A stretch of DNA of 9,115 nucleotides from Ruminococcus sp. GTDB taxonomy: Bacteria > Bacillota > Clostridia > Oscillospirales > Ruminococcaceae. Within the stretch, counting starts at the first letter, position 1, and every line of letters begins with the position of its first letter. The notes under the pieces are model-generated. The model saw nothing but the letters and a program-made list of their open reading frames with translations. It had not been told where the DNA came from and did no database searches. This document shows, piece by piece, positions 1-6,916 of the stretch. The stretch spans positions 1 through 9,115 of the forward strand of contig JAMPAO010000098.1 in NCBI GenBank assembly GCA_023667165.1, given 5' to 3'. Position numbers and translations under genes: made by a program.

Positions 1-146
1 GTTTTATTTTTATTACCCTGCACATCATTTTGTGATTGGCATTATCAGAGTTCTTATGGGAAGTAATGGCATTTTTTCCTAATAAGACAAACAGTGTAAC
101 AACTTCCGATTTATTGTGAATTTTACCTCTCCGAAGCGAACAACGT
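1..146. other. Left-edge stretch without a recognisable gene
   Basis: No convincing coding region is visible. Plus-strand frames entering from the left edge close within about 30 codons. One minus-strand frame stays open to the left edge, but it has no start codon placed behind a ribosome site. It could be the 3' flank of a gene lying to the left. No repeat or RNA structure stood out apart from the terminator that follows. Confidence 0.4.
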
Positions 147-186
147 AAAACTGCATCGCCTATCAAAGCGATGCAGTTTTTGTTGT
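147..186. terminator. Strong, possibly bidirectional terminator hairpin
   Basis: A perfect 13-bp inverted repeat (147-159 pairing with 168-180) encloses an 8-base loop. The core is ACTGCATCGC / GCGATGCAGT flanked by A and T runs. On the plus strand it is followed by TTTTTGTT, a good U-tract. On the minus strand the run is only TTTT. It can end a plus-strand transcript from left of the window, and it may also end the minus-strand EAL gene, whose stop lies about 110 bases away with no closer terminator visible. Confidence 0.85.
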
Positions 187-290
187 CAATCACTCGGCTG
201 CCCGTGCTATGTACCGTTAAATACGTTTAGCAGATCCTGTATGCAGCGGTGCATTATATTTTTAATTCTGTAAAACAGCGCCGGAATGCA

Positions 291-2894
291 TTATTTGTTT
301 ATGTTTACATCCTGCTCCGTTCTTTCTATGCGCAGCAGATCGCCTCCGCTCCCGAAAGCGTTTCCCTCGTTTGTGTGGAATGTAAAGTACAGCTTTGAAT
401 CGCTGATATCTATCGGATTAAGTCCGCTCAGATCTCCGACGCCCAAAACAGCCGCTCCCTCGCAGTAGAGGATAACCTTTGAGGTGGAAATACTGCACTC
501 CGTTTCCGAGGAGCGTCCCCCTATACAGGATATGTTCTTTCCTCTCATATTTTCGTCAAGAGAACCGTCCTCAAGGCTTATCCTGCCTCCGCCGTTTTCA
601 AGTATCCCTATACAGCACAGGGAAAGTCCCGTTACCGAAGCTGTGACATTGTAATTTACCATGCTTATATCGGCTCTGCCGTTTACCGAGCCTATGCCGA
701 GGGCATAAGAGGAGGATATTTCAATAAGCATAGCCGCTTTTTTCACCTCTATGCTTCCGTTTCCGTCAATAAAGCCCACTCCTATACAGGTGCCGCCCGA
801 ACAGTGTATGTGAGTATTTCCGCCGGAAAATTTTATACTGCCGCCCACAAGGCTGCCGCCGCCCACGGCAATGCCTGTATCGCCGTTTACCGACACATAA
901 AGCGTGCCGTTCATATCAACGGTAATATTGCCGCACTCTTGATCCTTGGGTGTTCCTATACCGTAGCTGTCGGCGCTCTCCGAGCTGATATTCAGCGATC
1001 CGCTTCCGAGTACCGTAAGAGAAGCGGTTTTGGGAACATATATCCCCCTTTTGAGTATCTCGTTTTCGCCCTCAGCCACAAGAATGACGTCCGAGCCTTT
1101 GCCCAGGGATATTATGGGATCGTTCTTGTCGGTTGTAAGACTTGCGTCTTTCATGGTTATCTGAGTATTGATCCCGTCCTTGACTATCATGGATATTGCC
1201 GCGCTGCTGCCGGGTATCCCGCAGACCGTGACTCTGCCCACATCAACAAACACGGACGTATAATGCTCGCTTATAAGCTCGGAAAGATTTATCTCCTCGC
1301 CCTCGCAAGGACGGTACTGCTTTTGTATATCCTCGGAAAATTCGTTGTTTATGTCATATATAGCCTTTCTGACGCTTTCCGACACCTCTCTGAGCAGCAC
1401 GGGTTTGGGCATGGAAACAAAGTAACCCTGGATAAGATCCGAACCTAAGAAGATCATGGTGCGAAGCTCCTCAAAGGTTTCCACGCCCTCCGCAAGAGCC
1501 TGATATCCGTTTGCGTGGACAAACTCGATAATGCCCGATACCAGCTTCTGCATTTTGGGATTTGAATTTATGTCGGTAATGAGCGCGCGGTCGATCTTAA
1601 CGTAATCCGGACCGTATCTGAGCAGATTTGACGTGTTGGAATAGCCTGTACCGTAATCGTCTACGGCAAGCCTTATATTATTCCTGCCAAGACGCTCCTT
1701 TATTACCGCAAGCTCGCTGTCGTCGATCTCGGACTGCTCGGTAAATTCTATAACTATCTTCTCCAGCAGCTCGCCGAAGCTCATCTCAAGCTGCTGCCAG
1801 TCGCTGTCTGTGAGCATATGCGCCGTGATGGAGTTTACAAACAGCTTCCTGTTTTCAAACATTTCCTGGTTCCTGCCCAGCAGCTCCATGGCGTTATGCA
1901 GGGTCGCCGATTCTATATCGTACAGTCTTCCCGTTTTTTCCGCGCATTCCAGTATCTCCAGAGGCCTCATATCTATTTCGCTTTCCGTTCTCATGAGTAT
2001 CTCATACGCCTCTATACTGCCGCTGCGGGCGCTGACTATTGGTTGAAAATGATATACAAAAAGGTTTTCGTCCACAAGAAGATTGAACCGTCTGATCCTT
2101 TCATACTCGCTTTTATGCTCTTCAAAGCTGTTCGTATCATATTCGCATACGGAGCCTGCTCCTGCCGAAAGGGCGGAATACAGGGCAAACTCCGCTGTGT
2201 TCATTCTTTGGGCGGGTATGGGCAGATCAGCCGCTATGCCTGCGGAAAACGTTACATTTGCCGCGTTGATCAACGGTTCGCCGAAACCGTTCGTCGCCGC
2301 ATTCTGCCTTACAGCCTCCTGCATTTTCGCAAGCAATTCCGCAGGACTTGTATCGGAGGGAAAGCAGGGTATGTACAGCCAGTAATGATCCTTTGAATAT
2401 TCCGAAAGCAGGGACGCTTCGGGAGCAAGCTTCATTATCGACGTAAGCGCGCCAAATATACGGTACTCCGACGGATCGGCGCTGCCTTCCGTTTCTATCT
2501 TCAAAAGCGCCAGCACGGAATTGTCCGTATTTCTCGTCATAGCCATTGTAAGCTCCGATATTTCGCACACGGGCAGAACCGAACGGCGTTTCCTGTCGGA
2601 GTAATCCCGCAGTCTTAAAACAGCCGCCGTGTATCCGCTGCTGTAGGCGAACACTTTCACCGCAAGCTTTGAACCCGCCTCGGAATGTTCCACAAGCTTC
2701 GCAAGCAATGCGGTCATTTCGCCGTATTCCGGAACAGACGCCATACCTGCCAGCTTTACGGCGTTTTTATCCATAAATACACTGCGGCTTTCATGATCTA
2801 TAAGAACGCCTCCGATATCGGGACTCATTTCAGTAAGCGTTTCCCATGCTGTGCCAAACAGCGTTTTCCAAATATCAGGCATATTATGCGGCAT
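291..2894 (-). CDS. PAS-like / degenerate GGDEF / EAL protein with C-terminal beta-solenoid
   Basis: This is a probable cyclic-di-GMP phosphodiesterase of 867 residues. Residues ~19-102 look PAS-like and end in a D-x-x-D-R-K-R segment resembling a PAS exit. Residues ~115-255 resemble GGDEF, with the late VTFSAGI and AEFALYSA blocks, but the signature site reads S-K-D-H-Y (167-171), so cyclase activity is unlikely. Residues ~270-505 form an EAL domain: E-I-L at 298-300, N354, E386, D412-D413, K433, E469 and Q489 are all present, so hydrolysis of c-di-GMP is expected. Residues ~545-860 are glycine-rich, with G-I/V-G turns about every 28-29 residues, like the parallel beta-helix carbohydrate-binding domains of secreted clostridial proteins. 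No signal peptide or membrane segment is visible, and the tail has many cysteines, so the whole protein is probably cytoplasmic. The start ATG follows GGGAAAGAG with an 11-base gap; a second in-frame ATG four codons later is possible. The gene diverges from rplJ. Confidence 0.93.
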   Translation of the reverse strand: MPHNMPDIWKTLFGTAWETLTEMSPDIGGVLIDHESRSVFMDKNAVKLAGMASVPEYGEMTALLAKLVEHSEAGSKLAVKVFAYSSGYTAAVLRLRDYSDRKRRSVLPVCEISELTMAMTRNTDNSVLALLKIETEGSADPSEYRIFGALTSIMKLAPEASLLSEYSKDHYWLYIPCFPSDTSPAELLAKMQEAVRQNAATNGFGEPLINAANVTFSAGIAADLPIPAQRMNTAEFALYSALSAGAGSVCEYDTNSFEEHKSEYERIRRFNLLVDENLFVYHFQPIVSARSGSIEAYEILMRTESEIDMRPLEILECAEKTGRLYDIESATLHNAMELLGRNQEMFENRKLFVNSITAHMLTDSDWQQLEMSFGELLEKIVIEFTEQSEIDDSELAVIKERLGRNNIRLAVDDYGTGYSNTSNLLRYGPDYVKIDRALITDINSNPKMQKLVSGIIEFVHANGYQALAEGVETFEELRTMIFLGSDLIQGYFVSMPKPVLLREVSESVRKAIYDINNEFSEDIQKQYRPCEGEEINLSELISEHYTSVFVDVGRVTVCGIPGSSAAISMIVKDGINTQITMKDASLTTDKNDPIISLGKGSDVILVAEGENEILKRGIYVPKTASLTVLGSGSLNISSESADSYGIGTPKDQECGNITVDMNGTLYVSVNGDTGIAVGGGSLVGGSIKFSGGNTHIHCSGGTCIGVGFIDGNGSIEVKKAAMLIEISSSYALGIGSVNGRADISMVNYNVTASVTGLSLCCIGILENGGGRISLEDGSLDENMRGKNISCIGGRSSETECSISTSKVILYCEGAAVLGVGDLSGLNPIDISDSKLYFTFHTNEGNAFGSGGDLLRIERTEQDVNINK

Positions 2895-2937
2895 AGTATA
2901 TTCATCTCTTTCCCTAAGATTATTTACATTTAATAAC

Positions 2938-2967
2938 AGTATATCATAATACGGTATAAAAAGTCAA
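2938..2967 (-). promoter_or_regulatory. Promoter of the EAL gene
   Basis: On the minus strand a TTGACT -35 box (2962-2967) and a TATACT -10 box (2938-2943) are separated by 18 bases. A TGA directly before the -10 makes it an extended -10. The 5' leader before the EAL start would be about 35-40 bases. The box is back to back with the rplJ promoter. Confidence 0.75.
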
Positions 2968-3019
2968 GCACATCGGTAAAATCTTTGCGGGATTTCTTAA
3001 AAAAATTTCCGAAAAACAC

Positions 3020-3048
3020 TTGACAAATAAAAAAAAATGTGATAGGAT
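3020..3048 (+). promoter_or_regulatory. Promoter of rplJ-rplL
   Basis: A perfect TTGACA -35 (3020-3025) and a TAGGAT -10 (3043-3048) have a 17-base A-rich spacer and a TGA extended -10. This is typical of a strongly expressed ribosomal protein operon. GATAAT a few bases later is a less well spaced alternative -10. Confidence 0.78.
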
Positions 3049-3059
3049 AATAATTGCCG

Positions 3060-3170
3060 TGAAAAACGGCGTAAAGCTATCATATTCTAAAGACAGCCGG
3101 TGAGAGCTTTCTCGTAAATCCGGCCGAGGAAAGATCGCTGTACTTTAAGCTTTGATGTACGCCCTTTCCT
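3060..3170 (+). promoter_or_regulatory. Ribosomal protein L10 leader
   Basis: This is the 5'-UTR autoregulatory RNA that binds the L10(L12)4 complex. It shows the characteristic AGACAGC..GGTG and CCGAGGA blocks. The lower stem GCCGG (3096-3100) pairs with CCGGC (3120-3124). An upper stem GAGA/TCTC (3102-3105 with 3110-3113) and the asymmetric GTAAAT bulge give the kink-turn shape of the family. AGGAAAG (3127-3133), just 3' of the binding fold, can pair with CTTTCCT (3164-3170). That would be the antiterminator, excluding the terminator that follows. In Bacillus subtilis this leader acts by attenuation when L10-L12 is in excess, and the arrangement here supports the same mechanism. Confidence 0.88.
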
Positions 3171-3199
3171 GTCTTTTCGGGAAAGGATTTTTCTTTTTT
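3163..3199 (+). terminator. Attenuator terminator of the L10 leader
   Basis: CCTTTCC (3163-3169) pairs with GGAAAGG (3180-3186), followed by a T-rich run (3188-3199). It lies in the leader, before rplJ, and its left arm overlaps the antiterminator partner, so formation is conditional. Bound L10 complex should favour this hairpin. Confidence 0.85.
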
Positions 3200-3244
3200 G
3201 AATAGGTAGCATAATTTTCAACTTTAATACGGAGGTGAAATTTT

Positions 3245-3757
3245 ATGCCAAGCGCACAAATTCTCGAAACAAAAAAGGCAAGAGCCGCCGAGCTGGTAGA
3301 GCTGGTAAAGAAGTCCTGCTCGGGCGTTCTCGTTGACTACAAGGGTATCACCGTCGAGGAGGATACCAAGCTCAGAAAAGAGCTCAGGGAAGCGGGCGTC
3401 ACTTACTTTGTTGAAAAGAACACCATGCTCCGCCTTGCATTCAAGGAAACGGGACTCGAGGGTCTTTCCGACGTTCTGGAGGGTACAACGGCTATAGGTC
3501 TGTGCGAAAGCGATCAGACCGCTCCCGCAAGAATACTCGGTAAGTTCGCGTCCGAGCATGACGACAAGTTTACTCTCAAGGCGGGCTTTGTTGACGGCGT
3601 TATTTACGACGCCAAGGGCGTTGAAGCTCTTTCCAAGATCCCTTCCAAGGAGGTTCTGCTTGCACAGCTTGTGGGTTCTCTCCAGGGTCCCATGCAGAAG
3701 CTTGCCGCAACTCTTCAGGCTCTTCAGGAGAAGAAAGCCGCAGAGGAAGCTGCGTGA
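3245..3757 (+). CDS. rplJ: 50S ribosomal protein L10
   Basis: L10 forms the base of the ribosomal stalk, binding 23S rRNA and carrying L7/L12 dimers that recruit translation factors. The 170-residue length fits the family. The N-terminal pattern is typical: S-A-Q-I-L-E-T-K-K, then S-G-V-L-V-D-Y-K-G-I-T around residues 26-36, V-E-K-N-T-M-L-R-L-A around 55-65, and EGTTAIGL in the middle. The alanine- and lysine-rich C-terminal helix is the expected L12-binding tail. GGAGGTGA at 3231-3238 sits well for the ATG at 3245. The gene is first in the operon, behind the L10 leader, and rplL follows after 87 bases. Confidence 0.97.
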   Translation: MPSAQILETKKARAAELVELVKKSCSGVLVDYKGITVEEDTKLRKELREAGVTYFVEKNTMLRLAFKETGLEGLSDVLEGTTAIGLCESDQTAPARILGKFASEHDDKFTLKAGFVDGVIYDAKGVEALSKIPSKEVLLAQLVGSLQGPMQKLAATLQALQEKKAAEEAA

Positions 3758-3844
3758 TCGTTTACGCATATCTTCCGAAAAAACATACGGTCGGGTTTCT
3801 TCAGCCTGAACCGCACGAAATTAAATTAAAAGGAGATTATTATC

Positions 3845-4216
3845 ATGGCATCTGAAAAAATCACAAATATTTTAGACCAGATCGACGTTCTTTCCGTTCT
3901 TGAGCTTGCAGAGCTGGTCGAGGCTATCCAAGAGAAGTACGGCGTTACCGCTGTTGTAGCTGCCGCAGGTCCCGCAGCGGGCGGTGCAGCCGCAGAAGCC
4001 GAGAAAACCGAATTTGACGTTGTTCTCGCTTCCTTCGGCGAAAAGAAGATGGACGTTATCAAGGCTGTTAAGGACGCTTGCGGTCTTTCCCTCAAGGAGG
4101 CTAAGGAAGCTGTTGAGGCCGCTCCCAAGACCCTTAAGGAAGCTGCTCCCAAGGCTGAGGCTGAAGAGCTCAAGGCTAAGCTGGAGGCTGCCGGCGCTAC
4201 TGTTGAGCTTAAGTGA
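3845..4216 (+). CDS. rplL: 50S ribosomal protein L7/L12
   Basis: This is the multicopy acidic stalk protein that contacts elongation factors. Its 123-residue length is usual. The N-terminal dimerisation part carries the LSVLELAELVEAIQEKYGV pattern. It is followed by an alanine/glycine/proline hinge (about residues 38-55) and the conserved C-terminal domain with EFDVVLASFGEKK, IKAVK and SLKEAKEAVEAAPK. It ends in G-A-T-V-E-L-K. AGGAG at 3831-3835 precedes the ATG. It is cotranscribed with rplJ, and no separate promoter is evident in the 87-base gap. A strong terminator follows, so the operon ends here. Confidence 0.97.
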   Translation: MASEKITNILDQIDVLSVLELAELVEAIQEKYGVTAVVAAAGPAAGGAAAEAEKTEFDVVLASFGEKKMDVIKAVKDACGLSLKEAKEAVEAAPKTLKEAAPKAEAEELKAKLEAAGATVELK

Positions 4217-4241
4217 TCTTAGAATTACTTAAATAAAAGTC

Positions 4242-4279
4242 AAAATTCCTGCCGTACCTTTGCGGCAGGAATTTTTTTT
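4242..4279 (+). terminator. Terminator of rplJ-rplL
   Basis: A perfect 13-bp stem pairs AAAATTCCTGCCG (4242-4254) with its complement at 4263-4275 around an 8-base loop, ending in eight consecutive T (4272-4279). It closes the ribosomal protein operon 25 bases after the rplL stop and insulates the next gene. Confidence 0.95.
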
Positions 4280-4289
4280 GCACCTTTGC

Positions 4290-4333
4290 ATTTTTAACAT
4301 TTCTCTAACATTACTCAAACATTTCGCAAACAT
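4290..4333 (+). promoter_or_regulatory. Four tandem 11-bp repeats, Pho-box-like operator
   Basis: Four consecutive 11-base units run from 4290 to 4333, each ending in AACAT (AACAT at 4296, 4307, 4318 and 4329). The rough consensus is TTCTCWAACAT. Direct repeats with exact 11-bp spacing are the usual target of OmpR/PhoB-family response regulators. The T(T/C)(T/A)AACA core resembles Gram-positive PhoP boxes of the TT(A/C/T)ACA type. The array ends 8 bases before a TAGAAT -10 and covers the -35 position, as in activated pho promoters. The identity of the regulator is an inference. Confidence 0.55.
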
Positions 4334-4341
4334 GGACGGGA

Positions 4342-4347
4342 TAGAAT
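4342..4347 (+). promoter_or_regulatory. Likely -10 box of the epimerase gene
   Basis: TAGAAT matches five of six consensus bases. The sequence 17 bases upstream has no good -35 box and falls within the AACAT repeats. This suggests a promoter that depends on an activator. The transcript would start near 4354, about 40 bases before the ATG. Confidence 0.5.
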
Positions 4348-4395
4348 AAATATATCACAGTAAATCCCATTTATAAAAAGGAAAGAGTGGTAAAA

Positions 4396-5406
4396 ATGAG
4401 TAATGTTATTTATCTTGTTACGGGCGCTGCCGGATTTTTGGGAAGTACGGTCTGCCGTCAGCTTATCATGCATGGAGAAAAAGTAAGGGCATTTGTGCTG
4501 CCGGGTGACAAATCGGCGGGATTTATCCCGCAGGAAGCAGAAATAACCGAGGGGGATCTTTGCGATATCAACTCCCTTGAGAAGTTTTTTTCTGTGCCGG
4601 ACGGCATGGAAAGCATTGTGCTGCATATCGCAAGCATAGTGACCGTTGCTCCGGAATACGATCAAAAGGTAATGGACGTTAATGTGGGCGGCACACGGAA
4701 CATAATAGATATGTGCCTCAAGCACAAGGAATGCAGACGGCTTGTCTATTGCAGCAGCACAGGCGCGATACCCGAAAAAAAGGACGGGATCATAAGCGAG
4801 GTAAAAAACTTCGACGCGGACAAAGTAGAGGGCTGCTACAGCAGGTCAAAGGCAATCGCAACGCAATTAGTGCTTGACGCCGTGAAAAACGACGGTCTTA
4901 ATGCCTGCGTCGTTCACCCGAGCGGTATCCTCGGACCGGAAGACAATGCCGTAGGAGAAACCACAAGCACATTGATAAAGATCATCAACGGCGATATGCC
5001 GATGGGAATAAAGGGTTCATTCAATCTGTGCGACGTCAGGGATCTGGCTGCGGGAACTATATCGGCTGCGGAAAACGGAAAAAGCGGAAGCTGCTACATT
5101 CTCGGCAATGAAGAAGTGTCCTTCGAGGATTTTTCCCGGCTTGTAAGCAAAGAAAGCGGCTGCAAAAAAATAAAGCTGTTTTTACCCGCAGGATTTGCAA
5201 ACATCATTGCGGCAATACTTGAAAAAAAAGCTGAAAAAAGAGGCGAAAAGCCGCTGATGACGCGCTTTTCGGTATATAATCTCGAAAGGAACAACAAATT
5301 CAGCTCCGATAAGGCAAGAAAAGAGCTTGGATACACCACAAGACCGTACAGGGAAACCATACGGGACGAGATAAGATGGCTCAAATCAACGGGCAGGATC
5401 GCCTGA
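4396..5406 (+). CDS. NAD(P)-dependent epimerase/reductase, extended SDR family
   Basis: This 336-residue Rossmann enzyme has the nucleotide-binding motif T-G-A-A-G-F-L-G at residues 9-16, an active-site serine in CSST at 119-122, and the catalytic pair Y148/K152 in Y-S-R-S-K. HPSGILGP (174-181) is typical of the dihydroflavonol-4-reductase/sugar-epimerase branch of extended SDRs. The substrate cannot be read from the sequence; nucleotide sugars or small ketones/aldehydes are possible. The length is normal and no motif is missing. I chose ATG 4396 over an in-frame GTG at 4387 because AAGGAAAG (4378-4385) is 10 bases before the ATG and would touch the GTG. The gene stands alone between the rplL terminator and convergent cysS, with its own promoter region and the AACAT repeat array. 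Confidence 0.9.
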   Translation: MSNVIYLVTGAAGFLGSTVCRQLIMHGEKVRAFVLPGDKSAGFIPQEAEITEGDLCDINSLEKFFSVPDGMESIVLHIASIVTVAPEYDQKVMDVNVGGTRNIIDMCLKHKECRRLVYCSSTGAIPEKKDGIISEVKNFDADKVEGCYSRSKAIATQLVLDAVKNDGLNACVVHPSGILGPEDNAVGETTSTLIKIINGDMPMGIKGSFNLCDVRDLAAGTISAAENGKSGSCYILGNEEVSFEDFSRLVSKESGCKKIKLFLPAGFANIIAAILEKKAEKRGEKPLMTRFSVYNLERNNKFSSDKARKELGYTTRPYRETIRDEIRWLKSTGRIA

Positions 5407-5454
5407 CTATGGTTTTCATAAAAACGCATACATAAGAAATGCGATCCTGTCCCG
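5390..5454. repeat. Long inverted repeat at the convergent epimerase/cysS ends
   Basis: CGGG-CAGGATCGC (5390-5402) pairs with GCGATCCTG-T-CCCG (5441-5454): 13 base pairs with one bulged base. The left arm lies in the last codons of the epimerase gene. The 38-base interior holds a small GTTTT-CATA-AAAAC hairpin (5412-5425). There is no U-tract on either strand, so it is not a textbook terminator. It may act as a 3'-end stabiliser or a barrier between the two converging transcripts. Confidence 0.6.
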
Positions 5455-5477
5455 AGCGGCGCTGTCCAAGCGTTTTC

Positions 5478-6896
5478 TCACTTCTTCGTTATTTTGGTTC
5501 CCTGTCTGGTTTCTTCTATAACAAATCCCAGCTCCGCTATTTTATCCCTGAGCGAGTCGGCAAGGGCGAAATCCTTTGCCTTTCTTGCCTGCGCCCTTTG
5601 CTCGGCAAGCTGTTTTACCTCGTCTGGAATATCCTCGCAGCCGCCGCTGTTTTTCTCCAGCAAGGCTTTTGCATGAGCAAGCATATCCAGACCCAGCACC
5701 TTATCAAATTCCGAAATAAGGCTGAGCTTTACCGAGGCGTCCGCGCCGGATTTCAAAACATCGTAAACGGCAGTCACCGCAAGAGAGGTGTTAAGATCGT
5801 TGTCGAGAGCGTCGGTGAAATTCCTTTTAAGGCTTTCAAACGCGCCGCTGTCGGACTTGCATCCCTCCTCTCCCATAAGACGGGCTATCCTTGATATCAG
5901 CTTTTCATACTCCACCGCCGCGTTGTCAAGATTTTCATATGAAAATACAAGAGATTTCCGGTAATGCGATCTAAGGCAGAAAAATCTGTATACTATGGGA
6001 TCGTATCCCTTTTCTTTAAGCAGAGAAACCGTCAGAAACTCTCCCTTTGATTTGCTCATCTTGCCGCCGGATGTGTTCAGATGATGTACGTGAAACCAGT
6101 AATTGCACCACTTATGACCGAGATATGCCTCGCTCTGGGCGATTTCGTTGGTATGGTGAGGAAACGCATTGTCGATCCCCCCGCAGTGCAGGTCGAGATA
6201 TTCTCCCAAATGCTTCATGCTTATGCATGAGCATTCTATATGCCAGCCGGGATAACCCACGCCCCAGGGACTGTTCCATTTCAGCTCCTGATCGTCAAAT
6301 TTCGACTTGGTAAACCACAGTACAAAATCCGTTTTGCAGCGCTTGTTCATATCCTCCTCCACGCCGTCCCTTACCGCCACTTCAAGGTCGTCGCGGTCAA
6401 AGTCACCGAAAACGTAGTATTCTTTCAGCTTGGAGGTATCAAAGTAAATATTTCCGCCTGCGCTGTAGGCGTACCCCTTTTCGATAAGAGCCTGTATCAC
6501 GCGGATAAACTCGTCAATGCAGTCCGTTGCGGGTTCAACTACGTCGGGGGTCTTTATATTAAGCTCGGCGCAGTCCGCAAAAAAAGCCTTTGTATAAAAA
6601 TCCGCGATCTCCATTACGGTTTTATGCTCGCGTTTCGCCCCTTTAAGCATTTTATCGTCGCCCGTGTCGCCGTCGCTCGTAAGATGCCCTACGTCGGTTA
6701 TGTTCATTACGCGTTTTACGTCAAGTCCGGAAAAACGCAGATATTTTTCCAGAACGTCCTCCATTATATAGCTTCTGAGGTTGCCTATATGCGCGTAATG
6801 GTAGACCGTGGGACCGCAGGTGTACATACTTACCCTGCCCTCCTCTATGGGTATAAATTCCTCTTTTTTGTGCGTAAGCGAATTATAAAGCTGCAT
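5478..6896 (-). CDS. cysS: Cysteinyl-tRNA synthetase
   Basis: This class I synthetase charges tRNA-Cys in the cytoplasm. The 472 residues are near family length. The HIGH-type motif reads H-I-G-N at 36-39 and KMSKS is at 279-283. The zinc ligands that discriminate cysteine are all in place: C27, C222, H247 and E251, with the family's 25- and 4-residue spacing. MNITDVGH (64-71), GWHIECS (217-223) and the LHCGGIDNAFPHHTNE block are hallmarks. The C-terminal anticodon-side helices end in K-I-T-K-K. AAAGGAAGAG sits 7 bases before the ATG. It is the second gene of a cysE-cysS operon, 20 bases after cysE, and should share the T-box control upstream of cysE. Confidence 0.98.
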   Translation of the reverse strand: MQLYNSLTHKKEEFIPIEEGRVSMYTCGPTVYHYAHIGNLRSYIMEDVLEKYLRFSGLDVKRVMNITDVGHLTSDGDTGDDKMLKGAKREHKTVMEIADFYTKAFFADCAELNIKTPDVVEPATDCIDEFIRVIQALIEKGYAYSAGGNIYFDTSKLKEYYVFGDFDRDDLEVAVRDGVEEDMNKRCKTDFVLWFTKSKFDDQELKWNSPWGVGYPGWHIECSCISMKHLGEYLDLHCGGIDNAFPHHTNEIAQSEAYLGHKWCNYWFHVHHLNTSGGKMSKSKGEFLTVSLLKEKGYDPIVYRFFCLRSHYRKSLVFSYENLDNAAVEYEKLISRIARLMGEEGCKSDSGAFESLKRNFTDALDNDLNTSLAVTAVYDVLKSGADASVKLSLISEFDKVLGLDMLAHAKALLEKNSGGCEDIPDEVKQLAEQRAQARKAKDFALADSLRDKIAELGFVIEETRQGTKITKK

Positions 6897-6916
6897 TTGC
6901 CATCTCTTCCTTTCTG

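Noticed and set aside
804..1448. 214-codon open frame on the plus strand inside the EAL gene
   Set aside because: It lies opposite the continuous EAL-solenoid frame and has no ribosome site or recognisable domain.
291..2894. EAL protein as a membrane-bound or secreted sensor because of its solenoid tail
   Set aside because: There is no hydrophobic segment long enough for a membrane span and no signal peptide at the N-terminus or before the tail.
3758..3844. Possible hairpin between rplJ and rplL
   Set aside because: Only 3-4 bp of CCG/CGG pairing can be drawn and no U-tract follows.
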